Source of the DNA: Halopenitus malekzadehii
GTDB lineage: Archaea; Halobacteriota; Halobacteria; Halobacteriales; Haloferacaceae
Reading direction: 5' to 3'
Assembly: GCF_900108505.1 (NCBI RefSeq)
Contig: NZ_FNWU01000008.1
Location: forward strand, 1-64,000
DNA length: 64,000 nucleotides
The notes below the pieces were generated by a model. It ran no database searches, was not told the origin of the DNA, and worked only from the letters and a program-made list of their open reading frames with translations. Made by a program: the position numbers and the translations under genes. Below are positions 1-9,020 of this stretch, piece after piece (the first letter of the stretch is position 1; each line of letters begins with the position of its first letter).

Positions 1-303
1 CGGCTCTTTTCCACGTATACGACTGCACTCACTGAGATCTTTCTCCGAGAGCTTCGTGAGAAACACGATGTCGACGACGCGCTGTTTCTCGTTGATGATG
101 CGGATTGGCTCCAAACTGCGCTGCAACGACACGGCCTCGATTTCAGATACGAACGCCACGGAAATCGGAACAGCGTCGAACGTGTCTTTCGTGAAGTAAA
201 ACGACGTACCTCTTCATTCTCAAACTGTTTTAGCCACGTTGATCCAAGCACAGCTGAAACGTGGTTACACACCTTCGCCGTCTGGCACAATGTTACAAAC
301 TAA
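1..303 (+). CDS. IS6-family transposase, C-terminal part (5' end outside window)
   Basis: Reading frame 1 is open from the first base to the TAA at 301-303, giving the last 100 residues of a DDE transposase. It contains ALFLVDDADW and the motif RHGNRNSVERVFREVKRR, where the E of VER is followed seven residues later by a K. This matches the third catalytic acidic residue and its basic partner in IS6/IS240-type transposases of haloarchaea. The protein ends in WHNVTN. The start and the left end of the element lie outside the window, so the copy may be intact or broken. The right terminal repeat should lie at or just after the stop but cannot be defined without the left end. Confidence 0.85.
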   Translation, partial: RLFSTYTTALTEIFLRELREKHDVDDALFLVDDADWLQTALQRHGLDFRYERHGNRNSVERVFREVKRRTSSFSNCFSHVDPSTAETWLHTFAVWHNVTN

Positions 304-328
304 ACACGACCCGAGTGAGGGCCCGAAG

Positions 329-334
329 GTATAT
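329..334 (+). promoter_or_regulatory. TATA-like box for the small membrane protein gene at 360
   Basis: The sequence gtatat lies about 26-28 bases before the ATG at 360, the spacing expected for a leaderless haloarchaeal transcript. It is inferred from sequence only. Confidence 0.45.
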
Positions 335-359
335 CCCGGGTCGGGCGGGCAGGGGACGT

Positions 360-656
360 ATGGCGACACACGAACTCACGTCGATCGATATCGGATCGTT
401 GCTCAGGATCGGCGCCGTTCTCGGCGCGCTCTACGGCGCGCTGTTCGGCGTCCCGCTCGGGCTGCTCAGCGTGCTGCTGGACAGCGGCTTCGGGCTCGTC
501 GGGGCCGTCCTGATCGTCGTCATCAGCGCTCTCTCCGTCGCGGTCTCGGTGGCGATCACGGGCGTGGCCTACAACCTCATCGCGACGCTGGCCGGCGGCG
601 GCGTCAAGGTCACCCTCGAGGGCGCCGGCCACGGCTCCGGGCACCAGCGCCGGTGA
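360..656 (+). CDS. Small membrane protein, unknown function
   Basis: This is a 98-residue protein starting MATHELTSIDIGSLL. Two hydrophobic segments, at about residues 13-38 and 42-75, are rich in Gly, Ala, Leu and Val and separated by a short acidic turn, so a two- or three-helix membrane protein is likely. The tail is glycine- and histidine-rich (GAGHGSGHQRR). The ATG at 360 was preferred over an upstream in-frame codon because a TATA-like box lies about 27 bases before it and the upstream residues would derive from the transposase end. It is the first host gene after the IS6 element, so the element sits just upstream of its promoter. No specific family is recognised. Confidence 0.65.
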   Translation: MATHELTSIDIGSLLRIGAVLGALYGALFGVPLGLLSVLLDSGFGLVGAVLIVVISALSVAVSVAITGVAYNLIATLAGGGVKVTLEGAGHGSGHQRR

Positions 657-1044
657 GAAGCCCCGACCCCGAACGCCGAGCCGCCGCCAGCCGATCGAAC
701 GCGGACCGGCCGAAACGTACTGGTCCGTCCCCGTGGATCCACTCGACGCCCTATGACCCGACCGTCGATCTGTGACCACTGCGGGGCAGATCCGATACGC
801 GACCGCACCGGGGGTCCGCGTCCCCGTCTTGAGCCGAGCACCGCAGCGAGGACAGTGCCGCCTCACGCTGCGACACCCCCTCGATCCGGGGCGTTGTCTC
901 CGCGCTTTGACACTCGGATCCGCGGGTTACCTGTCGTTATTTCCTTCTGATGTTTCTCCACCGTATTTTTGGCTCCCTGAACGGTGTTTTCGGCGGTTTG
1001 AGTGGAATCTCCTGTCCGTTGTGGAGAAACTATAACAAATTTTA
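657..1044. other. Intergenic stretch without a supported gene
   Basis: About 390 bases follow. A 65-codon ORF begins at 753 with a single CxxC pair (CDHCGAD) and then turns into low-complexity Pro/Arg/Ala sequence, so it could be the decayed start of a zinc-ribbon protein. From about 930 the composition drops to moderate AT (for example ttatttccttctgatg) before the tRNA gene. I see no convincing gene or RNA here. Confidence 0.4.
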
Positions 1045-1115
1045 TGGGACCGCCGAGAATCGAACTCGGGTCATACCGACCCCATCGGCATAGGATACCA
1101 CTACCCCACGGTCCC
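1045..1115 (-). tRNA. tRNA-Pro (anticodon GGG)
   Basis: Read on the minus strand, the gene folds into a full cloverleaf. The 7-bp acceptor stem is GGGACCG/CGGTCCC, the D arm contains TAGTGGTA, the anticodon stem is TGCCG/CGGTA with one G-U pair, and the loop ATGGGGT gives anticodon GGG. The T arm is CCGAG-TTCGATT-CTCGG and the discriminator base is A. CCA is not encoded and no intron is visible. The anticodon reads the proline codons CCC and CCU, which suits the GC-rich genome. An AT-rich stretch (cccttaattaacgg on the minus strand) about 30-40 bases upstream may hold its promoter. Confidence 0.95.
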
Positions 1116-1188
1116 AGGGCGTATTCGAATCGAGGGGTGTCCGTTAATTAAGGGCTTCGTTTCATCGCCCGACCACCTGCGCCGACCG

Positions 1189-2325
1189 TCAGACCAACAC
1201 GCGCTCGAGGGCGACGACGGTCCCCGCCTCGGCGCCGGGATCGCCGACGAGCCGGCCCAGACAGACCGCGCTCCCGTTCGGCAGGGAGCAGGCGACCAGC
1301 GGCGCGTCGGCGTCGTCGGGGACGGTGCCCGTGGTGACGATCTCGGCGGCGATGTCCGCGGCCGGACCGGAGCCGACGTCGACGTCGATCACGCCGGGTG
1401 CGTAGATCGGTGCACCGGTGGCGACGGTCGCGGCCGCCGAGGGGGCGATCGTGACCGTCGGCAGGTGGTCGAGGGCGTCCTCGGCGGGGCGAACGACCTC
1501 ACGGAGGAACGCCGCGTCGCCCTCGCGAGCCCACGCCAGCGCGTCCCACAGGTCCTGCAGCGTGTGGAGGGCGGCGTCGTCGAAGGGGTCGGTCGCTGAC
1601 CGACGCAACGCGCCCATATGGGCGCCCGTGCCCAGCGCGAGCCCGAGGTCGTGACACAGCTTACGCACGTAGGTTCCCGACTCACACCGGATCCGGAGGA
1701 GCGCGCGCCGGTCCGCGACTTCGAGGACGTCCAGTTCGTGGATCGTCCGCGTCCGAAGTCGGCGGGTCACGGCGCTCTTTCGCGGGGGTTTCTGGTAGAT
1801 CTCGCCCTCGAACTCGGCGACGACGGCCGCCAGGTCCGACGGCGCGGACGCGTGCAGCTCCAACTCGGCGACGTACTCCTTGTGCCCCTCGAGGAACACC
1901 TGGGCCGCACGCGTCGCCGTCCCGGTGAGCGTCGGGAGACAGCCCGTCACCTTCGGGTCGAGCGTCCCCGAGTGGGCGACCCCGTCGATCCCGGGGCCGT
2001 CCGGGTCGAGGTCGGCGAGGGCGTCGTTGATCCCGTCCCGCACCCACGCCGACACCTGGTGGGAGGAGGGGCCGGCCGGCTTGTCCAGGTTGACCACGCC
2101 GAACCGCAACAGCTCGGCCGGCGACCGGTCCTCGGGAGCCGGCCGGAGGCGGTCGGCCGGGGATCCAGGATCCGACTCGGCCCCGTGTACGTCGCGTTCG
2201 TCGACCCCGTGCGTGTCGGCGTCGTGAGCATCGGCGTCGTGCTCGTCAGGGTCGCGTGCGTCGTCGTGCTCGTGACCGTCGGCGTCGTGTGTCCCGCGTT
2301 CGTCGGCGTCGGTGTCGTCGACCAT
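1189..2325 (-). CDS. cbf5: Archaeal Cbf5-type pseudouridine synthase (TruB family) with Asp/His-rich N-terminal extension
   Basis: This is the catalytic subunit of H/ACA guide RNA-directed pseudouridylation; archaeal Cbf5 can also make Psi55 in tRNA. The 378-residue protein has the TruB core from about residue 70 (RFGVVNLDKPAGPSSHQVSAW), the catalytic loop HSGTLDPKVTGCL with nucleophile Asp123, and the GTYVRKLCHDLG motif. A PUA domain fills about residues 290-375. The first 65 residues are an unusual extension dominated by Asp and His with repeated DAD/HD units, so the true start could lie inside it (no downstream Met before the core is better placed). The gene lies 34 bases downstream of cmk on the same strand, an arrangement common in archaea. 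Confidence 0.93.
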   Translation of the reverse strand: MVDDTDADERGTHDADGHEHDDARDPDEHDADAHDADTHGVDERDVHGAESDPGSPADRLRPAPEDRSPAELLRFGVVNLDKPAGPSSHQVSAWVRDGINDALADLDPDGPGIDGVAHSGTLDPKVTGCLPTLTGTATRAAQVFLEGHKEYVAELELHASAPSDLAAVVAEFEGEIYQKPPRKSAVTRRLRTRTIHELDVLEVADRRALLRIRCESGTYVRKLCHDLGLALGTGAHMGALRRSATDPFDDAALHTLQDLWDALAWAREGDAAFLREVVRPAEDALDHLPTVTIAPSAAATVATGAPIYAPGVIDVDVGSGPAADIAAEIVTTGTVPDDADAPLVACSLPNGSAVCLGRLVGDPGAEAGTVVALERVLV

Positions 2326-2359
2326 TCGATGCGTTCCCGTGTTCGTTCCGTCCCGTCGC

Positions 2360-2938
2360 TTAAAAGTCGTACCGGACGCCCTCGACGGGGTGTTTGCCCT
2401 CGTCGAGCGCCGGCTCGTAGGCCTCCACGGTCGCCACGATCGACTCGAGGACGGCGTCGGGGCCCCAGCGGGACGTGTTGTAGACGATGTCGTAGATGGA
2501 GAGATCGCCGATGTCGATGTCGTAGTACTCCCGGTAGCGTTTCGCCTCGCTCTCCTCGCGCCGGCGCGTCTCCTCGCGGGCCCGATCGACGGCCTTGCCC
2601 TCGCGGTCGGCGATCCGGGCCGCGCGGACGTCGAGGGGGGCGTCGAGCCAGATCCGGACGTCGGCGTGATCGCCGGCCAGCCACCCGGCCAGCCGGGACT
2701 CGAGGACTACGTCGTCCTGCGTCGTCGCGATCTCCCGGAGGCGGCGGTCGAGGTCGCGGTCGATCCGGTCGTCGGTCTCGGCGTGTTCGTTGAACTCGAC
2801 CGGCGTCATGTCGTTCTCGGCGGCCATCTCGCGGAAGATGTCGCCGCCGCTGACGTGCTCGAGGTCGAGCGCCTCCGCGAGTCCGACGGCCGTGGTACTC
2901 TTCCCGCTTCCCGGCGGGCCGGAGACGGTCAGTAACAT
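2360..2938 (-). CDS. cmk: Archaeal-type cytidylate kinase
   Basis: This enzyme phosphorylates CMP and dCMP to the diphosphates using ATP. The 192-residue protein begins [15 protein letters not shown], so the P-loop spans about residues 7-15. It continues with the archaeal Cmk pattern [20 protein letters not shown] and [17 protein letters not shown] (lid arginines). The ATG at 2938 was chosen over the in-frame GTG at 2950 because it puts the P-loop at the usual distance from the start. It is followed by cbf5 on the same strand with a 34-base gap, so co-transcription is likely. Confidence 0.93.
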   Translation of the reverse strand: MLLTVSGPPGSGKSTTAVGLAEALDLEHVSGGDIFREMAAENDMTPVEFNEHAETDDRIDRDLDRRLREIATTQDDVVLESRLAGWLAGDHADVRIWLDAPLDVRAARIADREGKAVDRAREETRRREESEAKRYREYYDIDIGDLSIYDIVYNTSRWGPDAVLESIVATVEAYEPALDEGKHPVEGVRYDF

Positions 2939-3100
2939 ATCCACACTCACTGGAGCGGCTTACAAACGGTTGTCGTTTCCACGTCGCTCGGCCGACGTCG
3001 AAGCGACCGTCGCCGACCACGCCCGAGCACGCCCCGGCCCTCACGGGCGGTCGTCGCGACGACTCGCAAACCCCTAAGTCCCGGCGCCCGAACCCCGGGT

Positions 3101-4633
3101 ATGGTCGAGGCGCCACAAACCGACGAAGGATGGTTCGCCCTCCACGACGTCCGGTCGATCGACTGGGACGCCTGGCGGGCGGCACCCGAACACGAACGCG
3201 AACGGGCGATCGAGGAGGGCCGGCGCTTCCTGTCGGCCCGCGAGTCGCTCGCCGACGCCGAGGCGGGCGATTCCGCGGTCTTCTCGATCCTCGGGCACAA
3301 GGGCGACCTGCTGTTCCTCCATTTCCGTCCCGAACTCGACGATCTCTCGGCGATCGAGCGCCGGTTCGAGGACACCGCCTTCGCCGCGTTCACCGAGCAG
3401 GAGACCTCCTACGTCACGGTCACCGAGGTCTCGGGATACGTCTCCGACGACTACTTCGAGGGCAACGAGGAGGAGATCGACGAGGGCCTGCGCCGCTACA
3501 TCGAGGGGAAACTCAAGCCCGACATCCCCGACGACGAGTACGTCTCCTTCTACCCGATGAGCAAGCGCCGCGGCGAGGAGTACAACTGGTACGACCTCTC
3601 CTTCGAGGAGCGCGCCGAGCTGATGGCGGGCCACGGCGAGGTGGGCCGGGAGTACGCCGGTCGCATCAAGCAGGTGATCGCCTCCTCGGTCGGCTTCGAC
3701 GACCACGAGTGGGGCGTCACCCTCTTCGGGGCCGACCCAACGGACCTCAAGGACATCGTCTACGAGATGCGGTTTGACCCCGCCTCATCGCGATACGGCG
3801 AGTTCGGCGATTTCCTCGTCGGCCGCCGGTTCCCGCCGTCGGACCTCGGCGCGTACCTCGACGGCGCGAAGGTCCCGACGAGCGAGTACGGCGGCGGAGC
3901 GGGTGGACACCCCCACGGCGGCGATGAGGGCCATCACCACGGCGACGCCGACGGCCACCATCACGGCGACGGAGACGGTGAGAATGGCCATCACCACGAC
4001 GGCGACGCCGGTACCGAGGACGCGGACGCCGACAGGAATGGGACCGATGCGGACTCGATCCGTGGTGAACTCGAGGACCTCGACGTCTACGCCGGCCAGC
4101 CCCACGGCGAGGACGTCTACGCCACTGTCCTCTACAGCGAGGCCGACGTCGACGACCTCTTCGAGGAGGTCGACGGGCTCCGCGGCAACTTCGACCACTA
4201 CGACACGCACGTGAAGACGGCGGTCTACGAGGGACACGCGACCGACCGCGCCGCGGTCGTCTCCATCTGGGACACCGCCTCGGCGGCCGAGACCGCGGCC
4301 GGGTTCCTCTCGGAGCTGCCGGGGATCGTCGCCCGTGCGGGCGAGGAGTCCGGCTTCGGGACGATGGGGATGTTCTACACCGTCGTCCCCGACCACCGGG
4401 AGGACTTCGTCGACACCTTCGACGACGTCGCCGGACTGCTCGACGGGATGGACGGCCACCTCGAGACCGACCTGCTGGCCAACGTCGAGGACGAGAACGA
4501 CATGTTCATCGCCAGCCAGTGGCGCGCCAAGGAGGACGCGATGGCGTTCTTCCGCTCCGAGGAGTTCTCGGAGACCGTCAAGTGGGGCCGGGAGGTTCTC
4601 GCGGACCGCCCGCGCCACGTCTTCCTGGCCTGA
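3101..4633 (+). CDS. pitA: PitA/HemQ-like heme protein: chlorite dismutase-like domain, His-rich linker, ABM monooxygenase domain
   Basis: This 510-residue fusion matches the arrangement described for Haloferax volcanii PitA. Residues 1-260 are a chlorite dismutase/coproheme decarboxylase-like domain. FYPMSKRR around residue 150 holds the tyrosine and lysine used by HemQ-type decarboxylases, and GHGEVGREY holds the probable proximal His178. Residues 270-299 are a linker with several HHH clusters separated by Gly and Asp. Residues 325-510 resemble an antibiotic biosynthesis monooxygenase (heme-degrading type) dimer fold. A role in heme b synthesis (coproheme decarboxylation) is likely by family; the role of the ABM half and linker, possibly metal or heme handling, is inference. 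The start is MVEAPQTDEGW, just after the divergent cmk promoter region. Confidence 0.88.
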   Translation: MVEAPQTDEGWFALHDVRSIDWDAWRAAPEHERERAIEEGRRFLSARESLADAEAGDSAVFSILGHKGDLLFLHFRPELDDLSAIERRFEDTAFAAFTEQETSYVTVTEVSGYVSDDYFEGNEEEIDEGLRRYIEGKLKPDIPDDEYVSFYPMSKRRGEEYNWYDLSFEERAELMAGHGEVGREYAGRIKQVIASSVGFDDHEWGVTLFGADPTDLKDIVYEMRFDPASSRYGEFGDFLVGRRFPPSDLGAYLDGAKVPTSEYGGGAGGHPHGGDEGHHHGDADGHHHGDGDGENGHHHDGDAGTEDADADRNGTDADSIRGELEDLDVYAGQPHGEDVYATVLYSEADVDDLFEEVDGLRGNFDHYDTHVKTAVYEGHATDRAAVVSIWDTASAAETAAGFLSELPGIVARAGEESGFGTMGMFYTVVPDHREDFVDTFDDVAGLLDGMDGHLETDLLANVEDENDMFIASQWRAKEDAMAFFRSEEFSETVKWGREVLADRPRHVFLA

Positions 4634-4639
4634 CCGACC

Positions 4640-5485
4640 TCACTCGGCGTTCGTTCCCGCGTCGTCCACCGACCCGTCCTCGCCTCGGGGATCCGGATCG
4701 ACGATCCGCACCGCCGCCGCCACGCAGCCGAGCGCGAGGACGATCCCGCCGAGGACGTCGATCAGCCAGTGGATCCCGAGGTACATCGTCGCGATCCAGA
4801 CGGAGACGGCGATCCATGCCGTCAGGACGGCCCAGGCGGGGTCCGAACCGCGCGTCCGGTAGGCGAACGTCGCGACCGTCATCGACAGCGAGGTGTGCAG
4901 CGACGGGAAGACGTTCGCGTTCTCGTTGACCTGGGCGGCCAGCTCCTGGAAGTCCGGGTTGTAGGTAAAAAGCAGCGACGTCACGAGGTCGGGCATCACG
5001 TTTCGCGGGCCGTGCGCGAAGACGATCGTGTAGACGATCAGCCCGATCCCGTAGTTGAGCGCGTACGCGACGAGCAGTCGTCTGAGCGTCGTCGGCGTCC
5101 GTCGCGATCCGTAGACGATGACCGGAAAGACGAGCAGGAAGACGTACGCGTAGATGTATATCCACGAGAAGTATCGCGTCGCGATCGGCGAGAACAGCGA
5201 CGCCTGTACCCACGCGACGAACTGGCCCTCGATCGCCACGATCGTCCCTGTGGCTCGCCACCCGTACACTTCCGAGACCGACTGGAGCGCGCCGCGTCCG
5301 ACCGCGCTCGCGGCCAGCACGGCCAGGAGCCCCAGGATCTCTCGCCGGAGCTCCCAGGGGTACCGTCGCAGGTTCGTTTGGAGCCGGGCTATCCGACCGC
5401 GGTCGAGGAGCGCCATTCCGACCACGAGACACAGCGACGCGACGACGATGAACAGCCACGCCACCACCGAGATAACGACGATCAT
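4640..5485 (-). CDS. PAP2-family membrane phosphatase
   Basis: This 281-residue integral membrane protein has about six hydrophobic segments. It carries the phosphatase C2 motif FPSLHTS (His197) and the C3 motif YLGIHWLIDVLGG (His239, with the aspartate three residues later). The arrangement is that of type 2 phosphatidic acid phosphatases and inositol-phosphoceramide synthase-like enzymes, which hydrolyse or transfer phosphate groups of lipids at the membrane. The substrate is unknown, perhaps a prenyl or archaeal lipid phosphate. Its ATG overlaps the stop codon of the upstream binding-protein gene by four bases, so translation is likely coupled. It converges with pitA, the two stops being only a few bases apart. 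Confidence 0.85.
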   Translation of the reverse strand: MIVVISVVAWLFIVVASLCLVVGMALLDRGRIARLQTNLRRYPWELRREILGLLAVLAASAVGRGALQSVSEVYGWRATGTIVAIEGQFVAWVQASLFSPIATRYFSWIYIYAYVFLLVFPVIVYGSRRTPTTLRRLLVAYALNYGIGLIVYTIVFAHGPRNVMPDLVTSLLFTYNPDFQELAAQVNENANVFPSLHTSLSMTVATFAYRTRGSDPAWAVLTAWIAVSVWIATMYLGIHWLIDVLGGIVLALGCVAAAVRIVDPDPRGEDGSVDDAGTNAE

Positions 5486-7341
5486 TCCGCGGAGTCCGGG
5501 ACCAGTAGCGCGCCGTTCTCGTCGTATCGATAGCCGATCTCTCGAAGCGCCTCCCGCGCGGCTGCGGCGTCGAACTCGCCGTCGGACTCGAAGAAGGGGG
5601 TCGCCGGGTCACCGTCCGTCCAGCGTAACTCGTCGGCGAGCCACGACCCCGACAGCGCGAGCGGCGACGCTGTCGGCCGAGCGTATCCCTGGAACGCCGA
5701 CCCCACGAGCGCGGCCTTGTCCAGCAGCCGAGCGAGCACCCGCCGGAAGTACGGGTTCGACAACGGCACCCGCCGCGTGTTGTAGCCGACGTGGTAGAAC
5801 GCCCCCGACCGTTGGCTGACCAGACGAGCCGCCGCTTCCCTGCCGATTCGGGGGACGGCGTCCGGGCCGAGGTTCGAGGTGCTCGCGTCCGCGAGCCCGT
5901 CGCCGACCTGCTGGACCGCGGCGACGTCGGAGGGGACGACCCGCAGCTCCAGCGTCTCGAAGGCGGGCTTCCCGCGGACCCGCTCGGGGAACGACTCGGG
6001 CTCGGCCGCGATCGCGTGTGCAGGGTTTCGCTCGAAGACGACCCGCTCGTCCGCCTCCGCCTCGCGGAATCGGAGCGGGCCACAGCCCACGGGATCCGGG
6101 TTCTCCCACACCTGTGCCTCGGTCGTCATCTCGTTGATCGTGATCCCGGCGGGGAGCTCCACCAGGTCGGTTCGGGAGCGCCAGACGTGTTCGGGGAGGA
6201 TCGGAACCGTCAGTCCCCGGCGCTGCGTCGCGGCCGCCGCGTCCGTGAACCGGACCTCGAGCGTTCGGTCCCCGATCGCGGTCGCCGAGTCGACGAGCGT
6301 CGACCGGCCGCGAAAGCGGGGCGACGGGATCGGCGTTTCGGCTTTCCCGAGCGAGGTGTCCGCCAGGAACGCGTAGGTGAACGCGGCGTCGGCGGCGGTG
6401 ACGGGTTCCCCGTCGTGCCAGACCGCCTCGCGCATCTCGACCCGGACCGTCCGCTCGTCGACGCGGACGACCCGACGTGCGAGCCACGGAACCTCCTCGC
6501 CGTCGATCGCTCGCACGAGCGGGTCATACACGAGCCCCGTGAACGTTCCGTATCGACGGTGTTCCGGCGCTATCGGGTTGCGGTTGGTCGTGATCCGTGA
6601 GTCAGTCGTGACGAGACGCAGCCGCCGATCGTCCGTCGGGTCCCCGTCCCGGTCCTCACCGTTCGCCGGTTCCTCGTCCGTCGGTTCCCCGTCCCGGCCC
6701 TCATCGTCCGTCATCGTTCCGACGACGGCGTTCGCGTCCAACTCGAGCAGTCCCTCGGACGTGGCCGGGCGGGTCCGCTCCCACCCGATGAACCGGTCGT
6801 CGTGCACCGCGGTCAGCATGTCCGGGAACGCGACGACTGTGAACGGCTGTCTGCGAGCGACCGCGTCCTGTAGCTCCGCAACCGCCCGCCGTCGGTCCTC
6901 GTGGTCGGCTCGTCGCTGGCGGTCGAGAAGATCGTCGATCGCCGGGTCGGTGAGTCCGAAGGGGTTCTGCCACCCGGGCTCGGCGACGAACGAGGAGTGC
7001 AACAGCGAGTAGAGGGCGTCGGGATCGATCGGATCTGCGCTCGGGAACTGTCCCACGTAGGCGTCGAAGTCGTGGTTGATGAGGATCTCCCGATACAGGC
7101 CGGCGTCGTCGACCGTTCGGATGCGGGGCTCGATGCCGACCGCCTCGAGATGCTCGGCGAGGTGTCTGACGATCCGGATGGCGTGTGGATCGCTGTCGGC
7201 GGGAAGCGTCGTGATGGTGAGCGTCATCCGACTCGGCTGGTCGCGCCCGGCGACGTTCTTCTCCGCGCCGAGACACCCCGACACGCCGCCGCTCGCGGCC
7301 GTCGCAGCCGTGGCCGCCAGCACCTGTCGTCGGGTCGGCAT
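5482..7341 (-). CDS. Tat-exported lipoprotein, SBP_bac_5-type peptide/nickel-binding protein
   Basis: This is a 619-residue extracytoplasmic solute-binding protein. The N-terminus MPTRRQVLAATA carries a twin arginine, and the lipobox VSGC gives an expected lipid-anchored Cys in a Tat-type signal. An acidic repeat-like spacer (DDEGRDGEPTDEEPANGED) separates the first quarter from the rest. The main part shows family-5 binding-protein features such as FTGLVYDPLVRA, WHDGEPVTAADAAFTYAF and ENPDPVGCGPLRF. The ATG at 7341 was chosen because it places the RR motif at the very N-terminus; another ATG lies three codons earlier. No permease or ATPase genes are adjacent, so it is an orphan binding protein whose ligand is unknown. 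It overlaps the next gene (PAP2) by ATGA. Confidence 0.85.
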   Translation of the reverse strand: MPTRRQVLAATAATAASGGVSGCLGAEKNVAGRDQPSRMTLTITTLPADSDPHAIRIVRHLAEHLEAVGIEPRIRTVDDAGLYREILINHDFDAYVGQFPSADPIDPDALYSLLHSSFVAEPGWQNPFGLTDPAIDDLLDRQRRADHEDRRRAVAELQDAVARRQPFTVVAFPDMLTAVHDDRFIGWERTRPATSEGLLELDANAVVGTMTDDEGRDGEPTDEEPANGEDRDGDPTDDRRLRLVTTDSRITTNRNPIAPEHRRYGTFTGLVYDPLVRAIDGEEVPWLARRVVRVDERTVRVEMREAVWHDGEPVTAADAAFTYAFLADTSLGKAETPIPSPRFRGRSTLVDSATAIGDRTLEVRFTDAAAATQRRGLTVPILPEHVWRSRTDLVELPAGITINEMTTEAQVWENPDPVGCGPLRFREAEADERVVFERNPAHAIAAEPESFPERVRGKPAFETLELRVVPSDVAAVQQVGDGLADASTSNLGPDAVPRIGREAAARLVSQRSGAFYHVGYNTRRVPLSNPYFRRVLARLLDKAALVGSAFQGYARPTASPLALSGSWLADELRWTDGDPATPFFESDGEFDAAAAREALREIGYRYDENGALLVPDSAE

Positions 7342-7512
7342 CGATCCCATTCGTTCGAAATGCTTGGTATGCTGTCGTATAACAGTCCTGCGGTTACCGT
7401 TCCTTGTTCCGGGGGTACCACCGCACCTGCCCGCGGAACGTCGCGCGTCTCGCCCGGTCCGTGCCAAAGGATCGCGTTTCATCGAGCCTCGGGTCACGTC
7501 CGCGAGCGGTAC

Positions 7513-8967
7513 TCAGATCACGTTCGCGAGCGGTAACGCCAGCACGATCGCCCAGCCGAACAGTCCCACGGCCACGATCGCCAGCCCCGGGAGGGTCTCC
7601 TCGGCGTTGTTATCGACCGCCAGCTCCCCGTCATCGTCAACCGTGTCTCGCCCGTCTACCACGCTTCGTCCGTCTACCGCGCTTCGCCCGTCCATCGCGT
7701 CTCGCCCCTCCATCGCCCGTCCGGCCGCGATCGTCGCCAGCGCGGCGACGACGGCGACACGATGGGCGAGCAGGCCAGCCGGCACGGCGACGCCGAGCGA
7801 CGCGAAGTCGATCAGAAACCCGCCGCCGAGCCCGAGCGTCACGCCTAGCACCGCGACGTCCGGGTCGCAATGGTCCGCGATCGACGCAGTGAACGCGGGG
7901 AGGCCGACCGCAAGCACCAGGTACAGCGGCGCGGCGGCGACCTTCGGCGAGAGGGTTGGATACGCCGCTTCGAAGGCGATTCCGGACGCCCTGACGCCGA
8001 GAACGAGGGCGGCGAGTCCGACGCCGAGGAGGGCTGCGTATCGGTGCCGGACCGCGTCCGCAAGGAACCGCCGGCCGGCGACCCGGATCGACCGGCGCGT
8101 CGTCCGGCGGAGGAGGACCGCGAGGAACGGCAGCGCCGCGAGGTCGATCACCGACAGCCAGCCGTCGCTGCGCCCACCGTCGATCCCGTGGTACTCCCGG
8201 GCCACCGTGGCGCCCGAATCGATGAAGTCGTTCTCGACCGTCCGTGCCGACTCCGAGACGTCCGTGACCGTGTGTCGGAGCCGGAACCAGTCGTAGTACT
8301 CGCCGTGGGCCTGGACCGCCGTGTAGGTCCCGTCCGGGGACCCGTATCCGCGGATGTGGGTCCGCGTTCCGAGGTAGGTGCCGGCGTGCAGTTGGAACGT
8401 TTCGGCGACCCAGGTGCCGTGTCCGCCCTCGTGTTCGAAGTACGCGTACCGCCGCGAACCGTGCGCGCGCTGCCAGTCGGTGGTGACGGCCTCCTCGATG
8501 AGCTCCTCGTCGACGTCGCTCACGTTGACGTCGCTCGCGGGTTCGTCGCTCGCAGGTTCCTCGCTCGCGTTTGTGGGACTCGCATTCGTTTCCTCGGCAG
8601 TCGCGTTTGCGCTCCCGCCAGCGTCGGATGACTCCTCCTGCTCAGTCCCCGATGTGTCGGCGTCGGGCGGCTCCCGCCAGTCCGCGTCCGGGTCGTTCTG
8701 CAGCGCCTCCCGCACGGTCTCCGGATCGTCCCGAAAGACGACGTTGATCGCCAGCGTCCGCCCGGCGGACGACCGTTCGCGGCTCGTGTAGGGCCACAAC
8801 GCGTACTCCCCGTCGACCGTCACGAGCGATCCCTCCGGGACCGACGGAGGGTCCGGTTCCGCCCCCTGGTCGGGTTCGACGCCCGGCTCGGGAACGACGC
8901 CGGAGACGGCGAGCCCGATCGCGACCGCGACGAGCAGGGCGGCGATCCCGACTGTCGATCGCTGCAT
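7513..8967 (-). CDS. Haloarchaeal multi-spanning membrane protein with extracellular domain
   Basis: This is a 484-residue protein of unknown function. A signal anchor (about residues 6-25) is followed by a large hydrophilic region. That region includes an acidic, Ser/Thr/Asn-rich low-complexity stretch (about 104-150) and a folded part with EGGHGTWVAETFQLHAGTY and YYDWFRLRHTV. About seven membrane segments start near residue 270 (DLAALPFLAVLLRR). A cytoplasmic or surface loop near residues 425-455 holds near-repeats of the form MDGRS/VDGRD. The protein ends in a last helix, LPLANVI. The name of the family is not recognised. It is a monocistronic gene upstream of the peptide-binding gene on the same strand, with 171 bases between them. 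Confidence 0.75.
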   Translation of the reverse strand: MQRSTVGIAALLVAVAIGLAVSGVVPEPGVEPDQGAEPDPPSVPEGSLVTVDGEYALWPYTSRERSSAGRTLAINVVFRDDPETVREALQNDPDADWREPPDADTSGTEQEESSDAGGSANATAEETNASPTNASEEPASDEPASDVNVSDVDEELIEEAVTTDWQRAHGSRRYAYFEHEGGHGTWVAETFQLHAGTYLGTRTHIRGYGSPDGTYTAVQAHGEYYDWFRLRHTVTDVSESARTVENDFIDSGATVAREYHGIDGGRSDGWLSVIDLAALPFLAVLLRRTTRRSIRVAGRRFLADAVRHRYAALLGVGLAALVLGVRASGIAFEAAYPTLSPKVAAAPLYLVLAVGLPAFTASIADHCDPDVAVLGVTLGLGGGFLIDFASLGVAVPAGLLAHRVAVVAALATIAAGRAMEGRDAMDGRSAVDGRSVVDGRDTVDDDGELAVDNNAEETLPGLAIVAVGLFGWAIVLALPLANVI

Positions 8968-9020
8968 ACTCCCTTGTCGCTGCCGGGTACCAAAAGCGGT
9001 CGGCCGTTCATCGCGTCGGT

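Noticed and set aside
753-950. ORF with CDHCGAD start
   Set aside because: Only one CxxC pair followed by low-complexity sequence; nothing supports a gene, and overlapping readings on both strands are of equal quality.
1618-2793. Long plus-strand ORF of about 390 codons
   Set aside because: Shadow of cbf5 and cmk on the minus strand, rich in Arg and Pro with no domain.
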